Shown: positions 1-13,611, counted from the stretch's first letter. The stretch is 64,000 nt of DNA from Tausonia pullulans (GCA_951802195.1 OX637637.1:372001-436000); one strand, 5' to 3'. Program-made: numbers and translations. The notes: a model not told the origin generated them from the letters alone.

Positions 1-153
1 GGGGGATCAGATCCCCGAGCGACGAGCGAGCCAAGGAGCGAGCAAGCAAGCGAGCGGACGAGCGAACAGCGAGCGGGCGGCAAGCAAGCAGGCGAGAGAG
101 GAGAGACGCCGACGACTCTCCCCTTGTTGAAGTCAGGGGCTACCTCTGACCCC
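1..153. other. Low-complexity edge sequence downstream of the AN1 gene
   Basis: The first 110 bases are made of purine-rich GAGCGA/GCAAGCAA-like short repeats. They lie just past the stop codon of the minus-strand AN1 gene and are probably its 3' untranslated region or spacer. No coding signal is seen. Confidence 0.5.
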
Positions 154-939
154 TTAGGTTGAGGCGATCTTGCGTGCGACGGTCCGCTCAGACTCGAGAC
201 GAGCCTTGTTGGCCTCGAACGCGGCATCTCGGCTGAACAGGTGGGGAGGGACGGATGCGGGGAGGCAGCGACGCGAAGACGGACGAACCACGGACGGACG
301 TCAGCGACGGGAGCGAGCGGGAACGCGGATGCGGGCGAGCGGCGACGACCGGCCGCCCCGGACGGGGGCGGTGCGGAGCGAGGCACGGATGGGAGGAGAC
401 ACGGGAACTGACCACTGCTGCAGATGCGAGCACTTGTGCTCCTCCGGGAGCCGGTGCGTCGAACAGCTGGGGGAGGGCGAGACACGTCAGGATCCACGTG
501 CATGCACTAACGTACGCGAGAGCAGCCGGGCGACTTGGCCCTCCCTCCCCCAACCCAGCCGGCGCGCCACGATAAGGGCCGAGCGCCGGGACGGGGAGGA
601 GGGAGGGAGGAGCGCGGGCGTGTTGTCAACACCCCATCCCCGAGGAGAGCGCACTCACAACTGGAGCGTGCAATGCGGGCAGGTGCCGACGATGCGGACA
701 GCTGGACTCGGGCACCTAGAGCGAGCGAGCGAGGAAGCGTACGTTGTGTCAGCGCGGGCACGAGAGAGAGGGAGGGGAGACGGCCAGACGCACTGGACCG
801 ACGACGCCGATGCCTTCTCCGGCTCCCCTGCGGGCGGCGTGGACGAGGACTCGGCCTCTGCTGGCGAGGGGGCCGCGGGGGGCGAGGAAGCAGGGAGAAG
901 AACGAGGGTCTTGAACTGGCAGCGCTTCTTGACGGGCAT
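154..939 (-). CDS. Small AN1-type zinc-finger protein
   Basis: Four exons (939-794, 715-659, 466-413, 232-154) join in frame into about 111 residues. The core has an AN1-like order of ligands: CPSPAVRIVGTCPHC, then FCSTHRLPEEHKC, then a basic tail rich in Glu and Arg. Small fungal AN1 proteins of this build are common; AN1 fingers bind zinc and are linked to ubiquitin and proteasome stress. Donors GTGCGT, GTGAGT and GTCAGT and pyrimidine-rich acceptors support the model. The start MPVKKRCQF was chosen because it matches the usual beginning of the family; an in-frame upstream ATG would add 21 residues. Oddity: the first cysteine pair, normally CQFxxC in relatives I recall, is split by an Ala/Ser/Pro-rich insert of 42 residues between Cys7 and Cys50. 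The gene is divergent from the aminotransferase gene. Confidence 0.8.
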
Positions 940-1692
940 GGCGAGCTCTGCGTGGCGAGTCACGAGGGGCTTGGTCAGCCGGAGGCGCGACGACGGGAGC
1001 ACTGGAGCAGCCCGGCAGCGAGCACACGCACGGGCGAGACTACGAGAGGGGGGTTGGCGAGCAGACGGGAGGAGACGGTAGACGTGCGGGCGGGGTGGGG
1101 GGGCGAGGTGTCGACTAGGATGGGGTTGGAGGTCATCAGCGAGGTGGAGGGCGGCGACGCGGCCCCTACGTGGAATGGGGCGGGAAGGACCATGCGCAGC
1201 GAGGATCCATCAGGCTCGGCCGGGTTCTCCTGACTGACGCTTGGCCATCCATGTCATCCAGGCCCTGGGGCGAGGACACGAGATCACCGTCCTGGGAGAG
1301 CCAGCGCCCTGCGCTCCGGGCGTGTGCTCGTATGCGTGCCCGGCTCTCGAGAGGCCCAGCCGGCGTCGTCGGCCGGCGCGCGCGCGCCTGGCGCAAACGC
1401 TGCACTTCCAGTCCCGTCGCTTCGGTCTGAGAGCGCCGCCCGCAGCATCGCTTCCGAGCCCGCGAGGGAGAGGAGAGCGCATGCTGACGCCGGCCCGGGG
1501 AGTTGTTTGGCGGTCGTTGTCGTCCGACGGCGTCACGCCCTCCGATGTCTCCGACCGACGGCCTGCTGACCCTCGGCACCGGCGCTCGCCCGGTCTCAGC
1601 CTGGAGGGAGACGCGCGCGTCTTGTTGAGGCGGTTGACGCCAAACCCCATCCTCTAACCCGACCGGTTCTTTTCCTCGTCTCCCTCCTCACG
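940..1692. promoter_or_regulatory. Shared divergent intergenic region (AN1 gene / aspartate aminotransferase)
   Basis: This 750-base spacer separates two divergent start codons and must hold both promoters. It is very GC-rich. Long open frames occur on both strands but none shows family motifs or splice-consistent extension. No clear TATA box is seen. Confidence 0.5.
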
Positions 1693-4390
<2,698 letters not shown>

Positions 4391-5465
4391 ATCGAAGAGA
4401 CCAGGGAGGAACAACAATCGTTGATATGGCTGTGCATGTTTTTCTATTCGGTGAAAAGGACTGTCGTTGACGTTGGTGCGACAGCGAGAGAGCGAAATGT
4501 CGATCGCACCATCGACGTGGTCAAGCGATGCATGGCTGGGGGGCTGGGGATCGGTACCGCTGAGACAGGTCCTACGACTCGCTCGATGTAGATCGAACTG
4601 GGGCTGAAAGAACTTGTCTGGCTGGAATCAAGCCTTCGGTCAACGTACAAGGTCAATGCATAATAAGCTTGTCGTTGAGCTGATGCAAAAGAGTCTCGAG
4701 ATGAGAGATACGTCGCACAGTATCTCGAGGAAGACAGCGACGACGGGGCAACCGATACTTCTTCTCGCTCGACTCGCCATGCTCTTGGTCCGACGGTCTC
4801 GAGCTTGGCATTGGACGATCGTCTCCAGTATAGAGGGTTGGGAGAGATACCAGACCAGGTGGTGGTTTAGAATTGGCCCATACTTTGAGCAAGCTTCCGG
4901 ATCGTGACCCACAGACAGGCCATCGACCCTCCACTTCTCGATCTCTCCTTCGCCTCTTCATCGACGGCGCGCTCTCCTTCGTAGGGATACCTCGCCTGCA
5001 ACGTATGATCCCACCGATGGTCTCCGATCTCGTAGGGGCTCACCTGGGGATAGAGATCGAGCTTCTCTGGCTGCGGACATCAGCCTTGCTGGTACTGAAC
5101 CGTTGGAGGTCGACAACTCGATGCTTTTTCGAGGCGGGAACCCCTTCCGAGGATCGACGGCATCAGTCCGCTCTCGTCATCTGTCGGGCATTGTCACCTC
5201 AACAACTAAAGAAACACCGGCCTCGGGCCGTGTGACAATCGAGGAGAAACTAATGACATTTCCCTTTGTTGACGCGTTGACGTATGTTTGATGAAATTCA
5301 CTCGTCCAATCCCAGGTAGAGCTCCCGAGAACAGACTGGGTCGCCGGTCTTGCCGCGGACGTGGCGCTTCGCTTGGTGCGTTTCCTCCTCCTTGCACCAT
5401 CGGCCCTGCATCGAGTTCTTAATATGACGTTTGCCGTACTCCCTAGATCGAGGAAGTTTGACCCT

Positions 5466-5470
5466 AGGGG
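5466..5470 (+). promoter_or_regulatory. STRE-like AGGGG element upstream of the stress-protein gene
   Basis: An AGGGG core, inside the near-palindrome gaccctagggggtc, lies about 130 bases before the start codon. STRE elements (AGGGG/CCCCT) drive Msn2/4-type general stress expression in ascomycete yeasts. Whether basidiomycetes use them the same way is uncertain, so this is only a candidate. Confidence 0.3.
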
Positions 5471-5497
5471 GTCAGAGCAACAGAGGCGGACGAGAGG

Positions 5498-5504
5498 ATA
5501 AAAG
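5498..5504 (+). promoter_or_regulatory. TATA-like box of the stress-protein gene
   Basis: ATAAAAG lies 102 bases upstream of the start codon at 5600, a usual distance for a fungal TATA element. It is followed by a CT-rich leader. Together with the nearby AGGGG this suggests an inducible promoter. Confidence 0.4.
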
Positions 5505-5599
5505 GGCGAGGGAGGAGTGCTCATCGACCGATCATCAACCACTTCCATCTCTCCCTCCTCCACCCGCATTACCACCCAACAACCCCACCTATATTCAAG

Positions 5600-6043
5600 A
5601 TGTCCGGAGTCTACAAGCCTAGCGAGCACGGAGGACTTAAGGAGAACGGCGAGCCCGACAAGAGGAGTGCGGTCCTTCCGACATCCTTGATCTCGCGATC
5701 CTCCAATGCTGACTCCATCCATCTTCCGTTTGGTCAGTGTCGTCCGAGCACGGCTTCGGCGCCGACCACGAACGCGCTTCCGAGCTCGGCAAGCAGGGAG
5801 GCCATGCATCTGGAGATTCCACCGATAACTCCGATGGAAGCAAGAACTACTCCTCTAAGGACCACGACGGACTCAAGCAAGGTGGGTCTTTCGGCTCGGG
5901 GCTTTCCCTTTGCTGCCGGAGCTCTGACTGTCCCCGATCTTCGCGCAGACGGAACTCCCGACAAGCGTTTGAACTCCGAGCATGGATTCGGAGGCGACAG
6001 GGGACGTGCTTCGGAGGCTGGCAAGAAGGGTGGTCAGGCTTAA
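5600..6043 (+). CDS. Small hydrophilic stress protein with two KGG-type repeats
   Basis: Three exons (5600-5666, 5738-5881, 5949-6043) give 101 residues with almost no hydrophobic stretch. The protein is two imperfect copies of one unit: DGLK or GGLK, a linker, PDKR, then SEHGFG, an acidic/basic run, RASE(L/A)GK(Q/K)GG. This resembles the KGG / Con-10-like conidiation and stress-induced repeat proteins, which are disordered and accumulate under desiccation, heat or at stationary phase. Both introns have consensus ends and the joins recreate the same PDKR-x-SEHGFG string in each repeat, which strongly supports the splice model. The role is inferred from the repeat only. Confidence 0.8.
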   Translation: MSGVYKPSEHGGLKENGEPDKRSAVLPTSLISRSSNADSIHLPFGQCRPSTASAPTTNALPSSASREAMHLEIPPITPMEARTTPLRTTTDSSKVGLSARGFPFAAGALTVPDLRADGTPDKRLNSEHGFGGDRGRASEAGKKGGQA

Positions 6044-6613
6044 GTTGGCATGTCAGTGGAGGACACAACTGATAGAGAGGTGGAATATTCACATTTGCCT
6101 CTCACCGTCCTTGACACTTTATTTGCTTTCGAGTATTCGAGTGATATATTGAATTATTTTTATTGTTACCCCCGTCTCATGCAAATTGGACCGGCGCGCT
6201 ACCGTTTGGCACGCAGTCGCTGCTGTAAGCGTGGATCACGAGGACGCCGGCGACGATGGCGACGAGGACGACATGGGTCCTGAGATTTCGAGTGATAATC
6301 CATTCCTTTCGAGAAATTATGCATTTCAAGATCTCTGTTGTATCTGTCTTTAGAGTAAGACGGTGCGCAGCCACACAGCGCCACCGCTTCCATGAGATGC
6401 TCGGGCTGCCTTTCCCAGTCAGCTCACCAAAAGGGACACATTACTCCATGGGTAAGCATAACCTACTGCCCCGTCACGAAGACCTCTCATAACCGATTTA
6501 AAGACAGCAGAACGAAATTACCGTCGTCTTGGCAACTCTCTAACCATGAACATGAGGACGTCATTGGGACGCGCGCCCTCGACTCTCACCACCATCATTG
6601 ATGCGAAACCCCG
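6044..6613. other. Intergenic region before the DUF202 gene
   Basis: 570 bases of lower GC (AT-rich near 6120-6180), consistent with the 3' end of the stress-protein gene followed by the promoter of the DUF202 gene. No coding signal is seen. Confidence 0.45.
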
Positions 6614-7319
6614 ATGGAGGACTCTCGATCACCATCTCTGACTCGCTCCAGTCTAAGGTCATTCTGGGAGTACGAGACGACCGGCTCGATCATCGACATC
6701 AAGGGCAGCGAGTGTCGCGACTTTGAGGTTAGTCCGTCCAGTCGCGTCGCGTTGGTCTCACCTGCCGTCGCTTGTCTTGAGGGGTCTACCAAAGCGAGAT
6801 GTATGCAGAAGAGGGGGACCCGATATTGACGTATCGTTGATCCTCCAGGGAAACGAACGCACCCTCCTCTCACACCTTCGACTTTCCCTCTCCCTTTCCC
6901 TCCTCTCGACTGCCCTCATCACCAAGATCCGGCTTCCTTCCTCTAATGCAAAGCGCGATCTTGTAAGTCCATCCACTGTCTGACTTCAGTGAGACCCAGT
7001 TGACCGCCAGTCCAATCTAGCAAGACTCGCTCGAGACGCGCGCTGCGTTCCCTCTCGGGATCATTTTTGCCGTCCTCGCACTCGTCTCGGCTTTCACGGG
7101 GACACGGACGTACTGGATGAACTGTCGCAGGCTGAGAGACAGGAAGGGCTTTGTTCGCCGTGGACGGTGGGTGTCTTTAGCAATCGCGTCTTGGTCGCGC
7201 CGTCAGGCTGACGACGTCGCTGGGCTTCTCGCAGACTGAACGTTATCACCGAGATTATTACGGGGTTCATGATCGTTGTCGCCATCGCCCTCATCATCAT
7301 CAGCCATCCTCGCAACTAG
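6614..7319 (+). CDS. DUF202-domain small membrane protein
   Basis: Four exons (6614-6727, 6849-6962, 7021-7166, 7235-7319) give 152 residues. The DUF202 pattern is visible: NERTLLSHLRLSLSLSLLSTALI (first membrane segment with the typical ERT-L-x-R-x-S-L start), a Pro/Gly-containing second segment LGIIFAVLALVSAFTGTRTYW, and a C-terminal third segment ITGFMIVVAIALIIISH. DUF202 proteins (YidH-like; the domain also occurs in fungal Vtc1) sit in inner or vacuolar-type membranes; their biochemical role is mostly unknown. The start at 6614 gives an N-terminal cytosolic stretch of about 40 residues. The first exon is supported only by its open frame and donor site, so the true start could lie further upstream. 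Confidence 0.75.
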
Positions 7320-7917
7320 AGCGGCGATTCCACGTGGGCGAAGCAGTCCAGTGGGGGGCTTCGCCGATCGCAGGACTCGCTCAATGTCCATCAACAATAA
7401 CACGCAATTCTCGCCATCAAACGCTTTCAGCTTCAATGCTGTGAAACCCTCGAACATGCGTCCGTTCGAGGTCATTCGGCGGTCGCCCGAGTACATGCAA
7501 TGTCCCTAATGCTTCTGAGGGGGGTTGACGCTCCTTTGAAGGACGACGAGGTCGAGCTCAGCGACGGCGTTGCGCCAGACATGGTCGAATTCTCTCTGTA
7601 GTTAAGTTGGGAGGGCTTGAGATGGGACTGGTGGTGAAAATCAGATTAGGAGAGAGCTAAGGATTCATCAGCTTTCGCGCGCCATCTCTACCCATTCACA
7701 ACTTTGCTGCACTTATCGATGTCAATCACCTTCTTGAGATCCTCGGACCTGGCTTGCATACGATAGAGAGCCCTTCATAGACTGTAAAACGAAACTACCT
7801 CCACGTCACCAAGCAACTCTCTCCCGGCCGGACGAGCCCGAACAGCCGCTGTCGTTGATCGCGCGACTTGACCTCTTCTCTCTTACTTCTCAACGCCCAC
7901 CCGATATTGTCTGTTGC
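7320..7917. other. Intergenic region before the Atg14-like gene
   Basis: 600 bases between two plus-strand genes, presumed terminator and promoter. No splice-consistent coding frame or RNA-like structure was found. Confidence 0.45.
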
Positions 7918-9399
7918 ATGCCCCCATCCCTCTCTACACCCACCCACACGATACCCGCCTCGCATCCAACGACCTCGCTGCCCATCTGCTCAAACTGCCA
8001 CACGTCCCCGGCCGCCCAATGCGCCCGCTGCACTTCCACCAAGTCAGTCGATCGGCTCCCTCGCTTGCTTTGCCTCTGCCTCGCACGCGAGTGCTGACTC
8101 ATTCTCACACATGGCCATCCACCAGGCTTATCCAACATCGCACGTCGCACGCTTCCGCCTCGGCCTCGCGCGATCGACACCTCCAACGAGCGACGACAGC
8201 CCTCCTCGGCGAGGGTGGCGTCGAGGAGGTGCGGGTTGTGAGGGCACGGGCAGCTGAGGTCCAGCGGGAGATGGCGGAGATCGAGAAGGAGAGGGCCAGA
8301 CTGGAGGAGGAGAATGCCGCCCGTAAGTCGCGTCTTTGAGGGATCGTCCGTCGGTGGACGGGCGAGAGAATGGAGTGCTGACTCGGCCTGGGCCGCTGCC
8401 GCACACGAAGTGACGTCTCAGATGCACGCACTCCGCACTTCTCTCACATCACGCCGGGCTAATCTCGCCGTCCCTCCACACACGCTCGTCGCAACGCCCG
8501 AATCCTGGACTGAACGACGAGCCCTCATCGCAGAGGAGCTCGAGCAGACGCGGCGCGTGTTGGTTTCTGAGCTTACGGAGGTCTTCCATGTTCGGCGAGT
8601 TGATGCCGAGCCGGAGGAAGACGACGAGGACGACGACGATGATGTTGAGGACGATGAGGGCGACGAGGAGTGGGTTATAGGTTCCGGGAAGGGAGTCGTC
8701 TTGCCATCGCCGGAAGAGATCGATGGTCCGTTTCGTTCCCGAGTCTCACTCTCCCAGCTTTTGACTGATCTGCCCCTTTCTTGCACACACCCAGTTTACC
8801 CGTCTCTCGAGACTCAAGCCGCCCTCCTGCACACGTCCCATCTCCTCCGCCTCCTTTCACTTTACACCTCCCACTCCCTACCTACCCCTCTCCCCTCACC
8901 GGCCCCACCACCCGCACCCAAACCCACAACCTTATCCATCCGTCCTCCTACCATCGCGCAAACGACATACCATGCTGCCCACCTCCTCGCATCGCTCGGG
9001 ATCCCACTCGCCCCTCCTCCGCCGGGGGAACTCTCGTCGTCACCGTCGCCCTTCAGGCCTTCTCCTCCGGAAGAAGACGGGAAGCAGCGGCGCAACTCGC
9101 CCTCGGTCCTTCGAGCGCTCGCTGGGATCGCCGAGGGCGAGTGGGGCCCGCCGCTCACGCTTGGCCGGGGTGCGTCTCCGGAGGAGAGCGAGGGCGGGTC
9201 GGGATCTTCCTCAAAGAGGAGGGACAAGTCCTCAAAGGATCACCCGGAGGAGGAGACGAAGGAGGAGCGTCGGGCGAGAAGGAGGGAGCGGAAGGAAAGG
9301 AAAGAGAGGAAGGAGAGAGAGGCAGCGAGCAAGAAAGCTGCGGCCAGTGGCAGTGGAAGACTTGATGAGTGGGAGGTTGTGGATGGAGGCGTGGGATGA
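7918..9399 (+). CDS. Atg14/Vps38/UVRAG-like autophagy subunit
   Basis: Four exons (7918-8042, 8126-8322, 8411-8725, 8795-9399) give 413 residues. The N-terminus has two CxxC pairs (CSNC and CARC), as in Atg14, where they help place the PI3-kinase complex at the ER. Next comes a coiled coil rich in Glu, Arg and Ala (about residues 70-110), then a long acidic D/E run, a region with TIAQTTYHAAHLLASLGIP, which resembles the C-terminal part of the Vps38/UVRAG/Atg14 family, and a Lys/Arg/Glu-rich tail. Members recruit Vps34-Vps15-Atg6 to membranes. The choice between Atg14 and Vps38 rests on the cysteine motifs and is not certain. Upstream in-frame starts without a clear preference also exist. Confidence 0.6.
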
Positions 9400-9492
9400 G
9401 AATGACGATGGAACGCAGAGGAAAGAGATGATATGGTTACATATGATTGAAAGCAGCAAAATGAGTGAACTTAAAAGTTTAACTAAATGACA

Positions 9493-11243
9493 TCACTGCT
9501 TGTAGTCCTTTCCCTCGGTGTGCTCGATCATCTGAAAGTAGGGCTGCGGAAGCGATAAGAGAAGAGTCAGATCTATGCGGTCCGCCGATCCCTCCCCCCC
9601 CCCCCGAGTACGTGCGCTCGATTCACCGATGCTGCAAAGTAGCCAGCCTTTTCGTTACCGATCTGGCGTCGGGTGAAGGCAGCCTCGGCCTCGCCGATGG
9701 GGATGGGCTTGGATCCTGGGTCGCGGGCGGCAGCGGCGTCGGCGAGGAGCTGGACCTGGCACTGGCGCTCGAGCCTTTGAATTGGGGGAGGGGGGGATGT
9801 CAGCAGCACGACCCCAGAGTACGAGGGAGATTAGCATACATGAGGAACCAGCAGACGGCCGAGTCGATGGTTGTTCCGACAGTGAGGAGACCGTGATTCT
9901 GAAGGATGATGGCCTTCTTCTGGCCGAGGGCGTCGGTGATGTGCGAGGACTCCTCACCAGTGACAACGACACCGCCGAACGAGCGGAGATAGGCGATATC
10001 TAGAGTGGACAACAGTTGGGTTCAGTGGCGGCGCATGGAGATAAAAAGATGATGACTCAACGGACCATCATGGAAGGCGCACGAGTCCTGGGTAGTGATC
10101 TCGAGCTGGAAGAAGCCAGATAGTGTCAGATTCAAAACAGGAAATAAAAGGAGCGGGCATAATACCCACGTCCTTGCCGAGGGTGGCGAAAGCCTGAGAT
10201 GGTCGTTCGTCAGCCAGTTGACAAAACATCGGTGCATGACTTCGACCTTACCTTGCCGTAGGTCGAGTGCGAGTGGCAGGCGGCGACGACATCAGGCCGA
10301 GCCTCGTGGATAGCGCTATGGATCTGGAGGACATGACAGAGGAGTCAGGCTGAGGGGACGTTTCCGATAATTGGACGAATGCGCAAGCTGCGTATACCTT
10401 GAAGCCAGCACTGCAAATTGCGAAGATCAGTCGCTTGTATCTTCTGATCGGATGTGAGAAGGTTAACCCACAGGTTGACGATCCGCCGGCCAGGCTTGCC
10501 ACCACCGATGACATTGCCCTGGTGGTCGACGAGGATGAGGTCCCTGCGTTCGACAGTTGTGATCAGTAACTGGCCGCTCGGAGGAGATGGGCAACTAACC
10601 ACTCACGAAACAGTCATAAGGCCAAAAGCGAGGCCGCTGTTTCAAGTGCCGGGATGCAAGCCGAAGCCGAAGCCGGACAAGGAATGTGGACGATCAGCTG
10701 ACAGCCGGACCGAGACGAGCGTGCCACAAGAGAATCAAGGCCGCCCGCGGCGGCGGCGGGACAGTGTCGGCCATACCCGCCCGCGCGTACGCTTGACAGT
10801 GGTGGTGGATGCCTCTCTCGCGATGCGTACAATGGGTTAACCTGTAGGGTGAGCGTCAGTGAGAGACAGGCATAATAAGGTGGGGGGAGGGCTCGAAGAT
10901 CGAAGACCCACCCAGAAGTTCTTCGGGTTCCTGGGGTCGCGGACGGTGAGGTGACCGGCAACGGTGTGCTGCAGCCTGAACGATCAGCCACTGGCGAAGG
11001 AGAGATTGCAGGCGCATGCCCACCACCACTCACGTCGAGCCCCTCTTTGGCAAAGATGCGGATGGCAGCGCACAGCCGCCCTTTGAGGTACTCGCGTTCC
11101 TCCTCAACGGTCTCAAACTTGGGCGGCTCGGTGAGAGAGCCCATGGCGTTAAAGTCGAAGCCCTCCTCGGTGGGAGGAGGGGGGCCACTCTGGGACTTAG
11201 CGTCGGCGCGGACGGAGCCTCCGATGGTAGCAGTGGGGGACAT
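9493..11243 (-). CDS. Class II aldolase/adducin-domain protein
   Basis: Twelve exons join in frame into 295 residues: 11243-11034, 10968-10912, 10841-10831, 10636-10607, 10543-10472, 10410-10398, 10323-10252, 10193-10170, 10105-10066, 9999-9840, 9774-9627, 9543-9493. Motifs of the class II aldolase fold are present: TVAGHLTVRDP, FWVNPFGLAFGLM, DLILVDHQGNVIGG, IHSAIHEARPDVVAACHSHS (metal-binding His-x-His), then LQNHGLLTVG (third metal His). The family includes fuculose-phosphate-type aldolases and related decarboxylases or dehydratases; the substrate cannot be told from sequence. The exon sizes of 11, 30, 13, 24 and 40 bases are remarkable. A longer upstream in-frame start exists but lies in a Pro/His-rich, leader-like stretch. 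Confidence 0.88.
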
Positions 11244-12057
11244 GATACAGGGATGAGGAGTTTGATGTATGGAATGGGTAGTGCTCGTAGGTGAAGGTTG
11301 GTGGTGGGTGAGAGCGAGAGGAGGCTCAACGGTATCCTCGTCTCCACCGCGTGGCATTCCATCTCGGCTCACTCCTGCCGGCCGGAGGAGAGCCGAGTTA
11401 GACAGGCCTCGACCAACCTCAATTGCCCCTCCCTCTCGTTCTCTTGATGCTTGTCACGCTAAGCGCCCAGAGGACGGCATCAAGGTCAATGAGGTCCCTC
11501 TGTTCGTCGTCTCTTTCTGGCCTAAAGGGATCAGAAAGAACAACAGAATGCCCCTGACTCGCCAATGCATACAAGCTGATCTGCCACCTCGGCTCCGATC
11601 GGGTCGGAGATAGCATCGTGATGCCTGAGAGATGAGCATCCGGAACCGAACGAACTGTAGCCTGCTCCTCACAATGAACGACGGACGGATACCTTGTGAG
11701 GCCACTATATGCTCGATTGCTGTTGGCGAATGTAAATAGTACAGATTGGCACCTGTTTGGGCGGAGAGTGTAAGGGCATGCTTGACCGCGTTAGCTGGGT
11801 GAGGGCGACCAAGGGCCAGTTCCGTCGTAGCTGGTGATTTGAAAGAAGGGTGACCACCTCAAATGCTGAAAATACACAAAGCACAGCTCGGTTGACCTTC
11901 TCATTGACATCGTCGAGGGAGACAGGGAAGGCCAGGGCGTGGGCGGAGAGGGAGCTCCTTCATCAATCGCTCCTCGCCTAAATTCGCTATCAACGACAAC
12001 CACCAACTGTCCGTCAAGACGTAGCTCCCTCACTCAAACAAGATCTCCTGTAGTGCC
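11244..12057. promoter_or_regulatory. Divergent intergenic region (aldolase gene / F-box-like gene)
   Basis: 814 bases between divergent start codons, so it should hold both promoters. No domain-bearing frame is seen. Confidence 0.4.
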
Positions 12058-13611
12058 ATGCCCACATGGAAACGGCAGCGTTTGGATGGCCCCAAGCCTA
12101 CTCTGGGCGACGTCACTGACGGGGTGAACTATGGCCCCTCGACGCGTCTTCCGGGCTGGGAACATTTGGACAGCTCGATCTCTAAGAGACGTGGAAAGAA
12201 CATTGCTGTGGGGCGACCCCACCCCGACAATGGGGATATAGACGACCCTATCGATCTTGTTTCCCTGGCTATCCCATCTCCAGACGACTGCGGGCCGGCC
12301 ATCCTAGACCGACTTCCACCCGAGGTGCTCGATCTGTTAGTTCGTCCCACCACCGACGTCAACGAAGCAGAAACTGACTGTTTTGCGTCTTTAGCATCTT
12401 TTCTATCGACTCTAATGTCGAGGCAAGTTAGACGTTTGACTCATGTTGTCTTTCTTGGAGCTAAATGAGCGCGACACCTTTATCACCAGCTGAGGGACCA
12501 TCTCGCCTTGGCCGGGACATGTCGACATATTCGCACTTGCTACACAGACAGTTCGTTCTTTTTATTTTACTTGTGAGTGGACAGAAATCCTGACGGCTTC
12601 CTATCGGTAAAAATAAGTCGTCTTTCAAGTCCGCGCGCGCTCTTTTCTCCTTGCTTCGCCTCACGTCTGACATGTTCCGCTCAGGTCCTCTTCTTCTCCC
12701 ACTACCCACATCTTGCCACCAACTCTGTCGAACACATCTACTTCTCCACCAGCAGCACTGTCCCAACGATCCTCCTTCGCCCAATCAAGCTCCTCGGCCG
12801 ATCCGCTCCGCGCCCGCTCTCCCACGCGCGATACATCTTCAGTCAAGCAGGGAAGCATGCCGCGGGCGGTTGGGACGGTTGGGGGCTCAATTGTATCGAG
12901 TGGGAGCGAGGTGAACCTGAGAGGACTATGGCGAAGCATGAGCTGCTCGTCGCGAGCTTGGGAGTCGGGAGGACCATCCAGCAGAAGGCTGTGCTGGCTG
13001 GAGAGCCCTACGCTGTGGATAATGGGGGGCGGTTTATATCGTCGGGAATACTGAGCGCGAGTGTTGAACCGAGTGAGGTGGGCAGTGGGATGGGGAGAAG
13101 AGTGTCGAGACCACCGCGCGCTTGGCCGGACGGCAGCAAGCGGTTCGTTCTCCTGCTCCTACACATTGTCGCCCGTCGACTGACACCTTTCCCCCTTCTC
13201 AGAGGCACAAGCTTAAAGACAGAGCATCACAAGGGTTACGATCCCTGGGAATCAGAGTGGAGGGCCAAAATCGCAGAATCGGTCAACATGCCGCTGATAA
13301 GTGCCTTGGTATGTGAGCGAAGACATGGATGGCGCATCTCTTGATCCATCACAAACATGACGCGGCTCTCTCAGGACGCAGTCAGACTATACAAGGTATC
13401 AGGCAAGGATCTACCAGCCAATCGATACGGTGTAGGTGTTCGAAAGAGGGGAGGGGGGAGTGGTCGGAGGGTGGGGTTAGGAGGATTGAAGCTGGCTAGA
13501 CTGACCATCTTACCTCCCCAGTTTCACCACAAGTACATAAGCTCAGTCATTCAAGCCATCGCACAGAGGCGCGATCAACAGGCGGCCCAGATCGAGGCGG
13601 CGTCCGTCTAA
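12058..13611 (+). CDS. Putative F-box-like protein, gene model incomplete
   Basis: The first exons (12058-12335, 12395-12422, then from 12490) read through a serine- and aspartate-containing N-terminus into LPPEVLDLIFSIDSNVE and then LRDHLALAGTCRHIRTCY, which has the shape of an F-box (Skp1-binding adaptor of SCF ubiquitin ligases). The intron before 12490 uses a GC donor (GCAAGT). From about 12690 a second well-coded stretch follows (codons ending in C/G), then three exons near 13203-13304, 13372-13430 and 13521-13611, ending in HHKYISSVIQAIAQRR and an Ala-rich tail. I could not join the two parts with confidence, so this may be one gene or two. No homologue is recognised for the C-terminal part. 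Confidence 0.4.

Larger units (their letters stand above)
4391..5599. other. Intergenic spacer without recognisable gene
   Basis: 1.2 kb between two plus-strand genes. Open frames on both strands are short and show neither motifs nor splice-consistent continuation. The right end must hold the promoter of the stress-protein gene. Confidence 0.5.

Noticed and set aside
170-1233. Long plus-strand open frames across the first 1.2 kb
   Set aside because: They lie opposite the well-supported AN1 gene or in GC-rich spacer, are rich in Arg, Gly and Ala, and show no motifs. High GC lowers stop-codon frequency and creates such frames.
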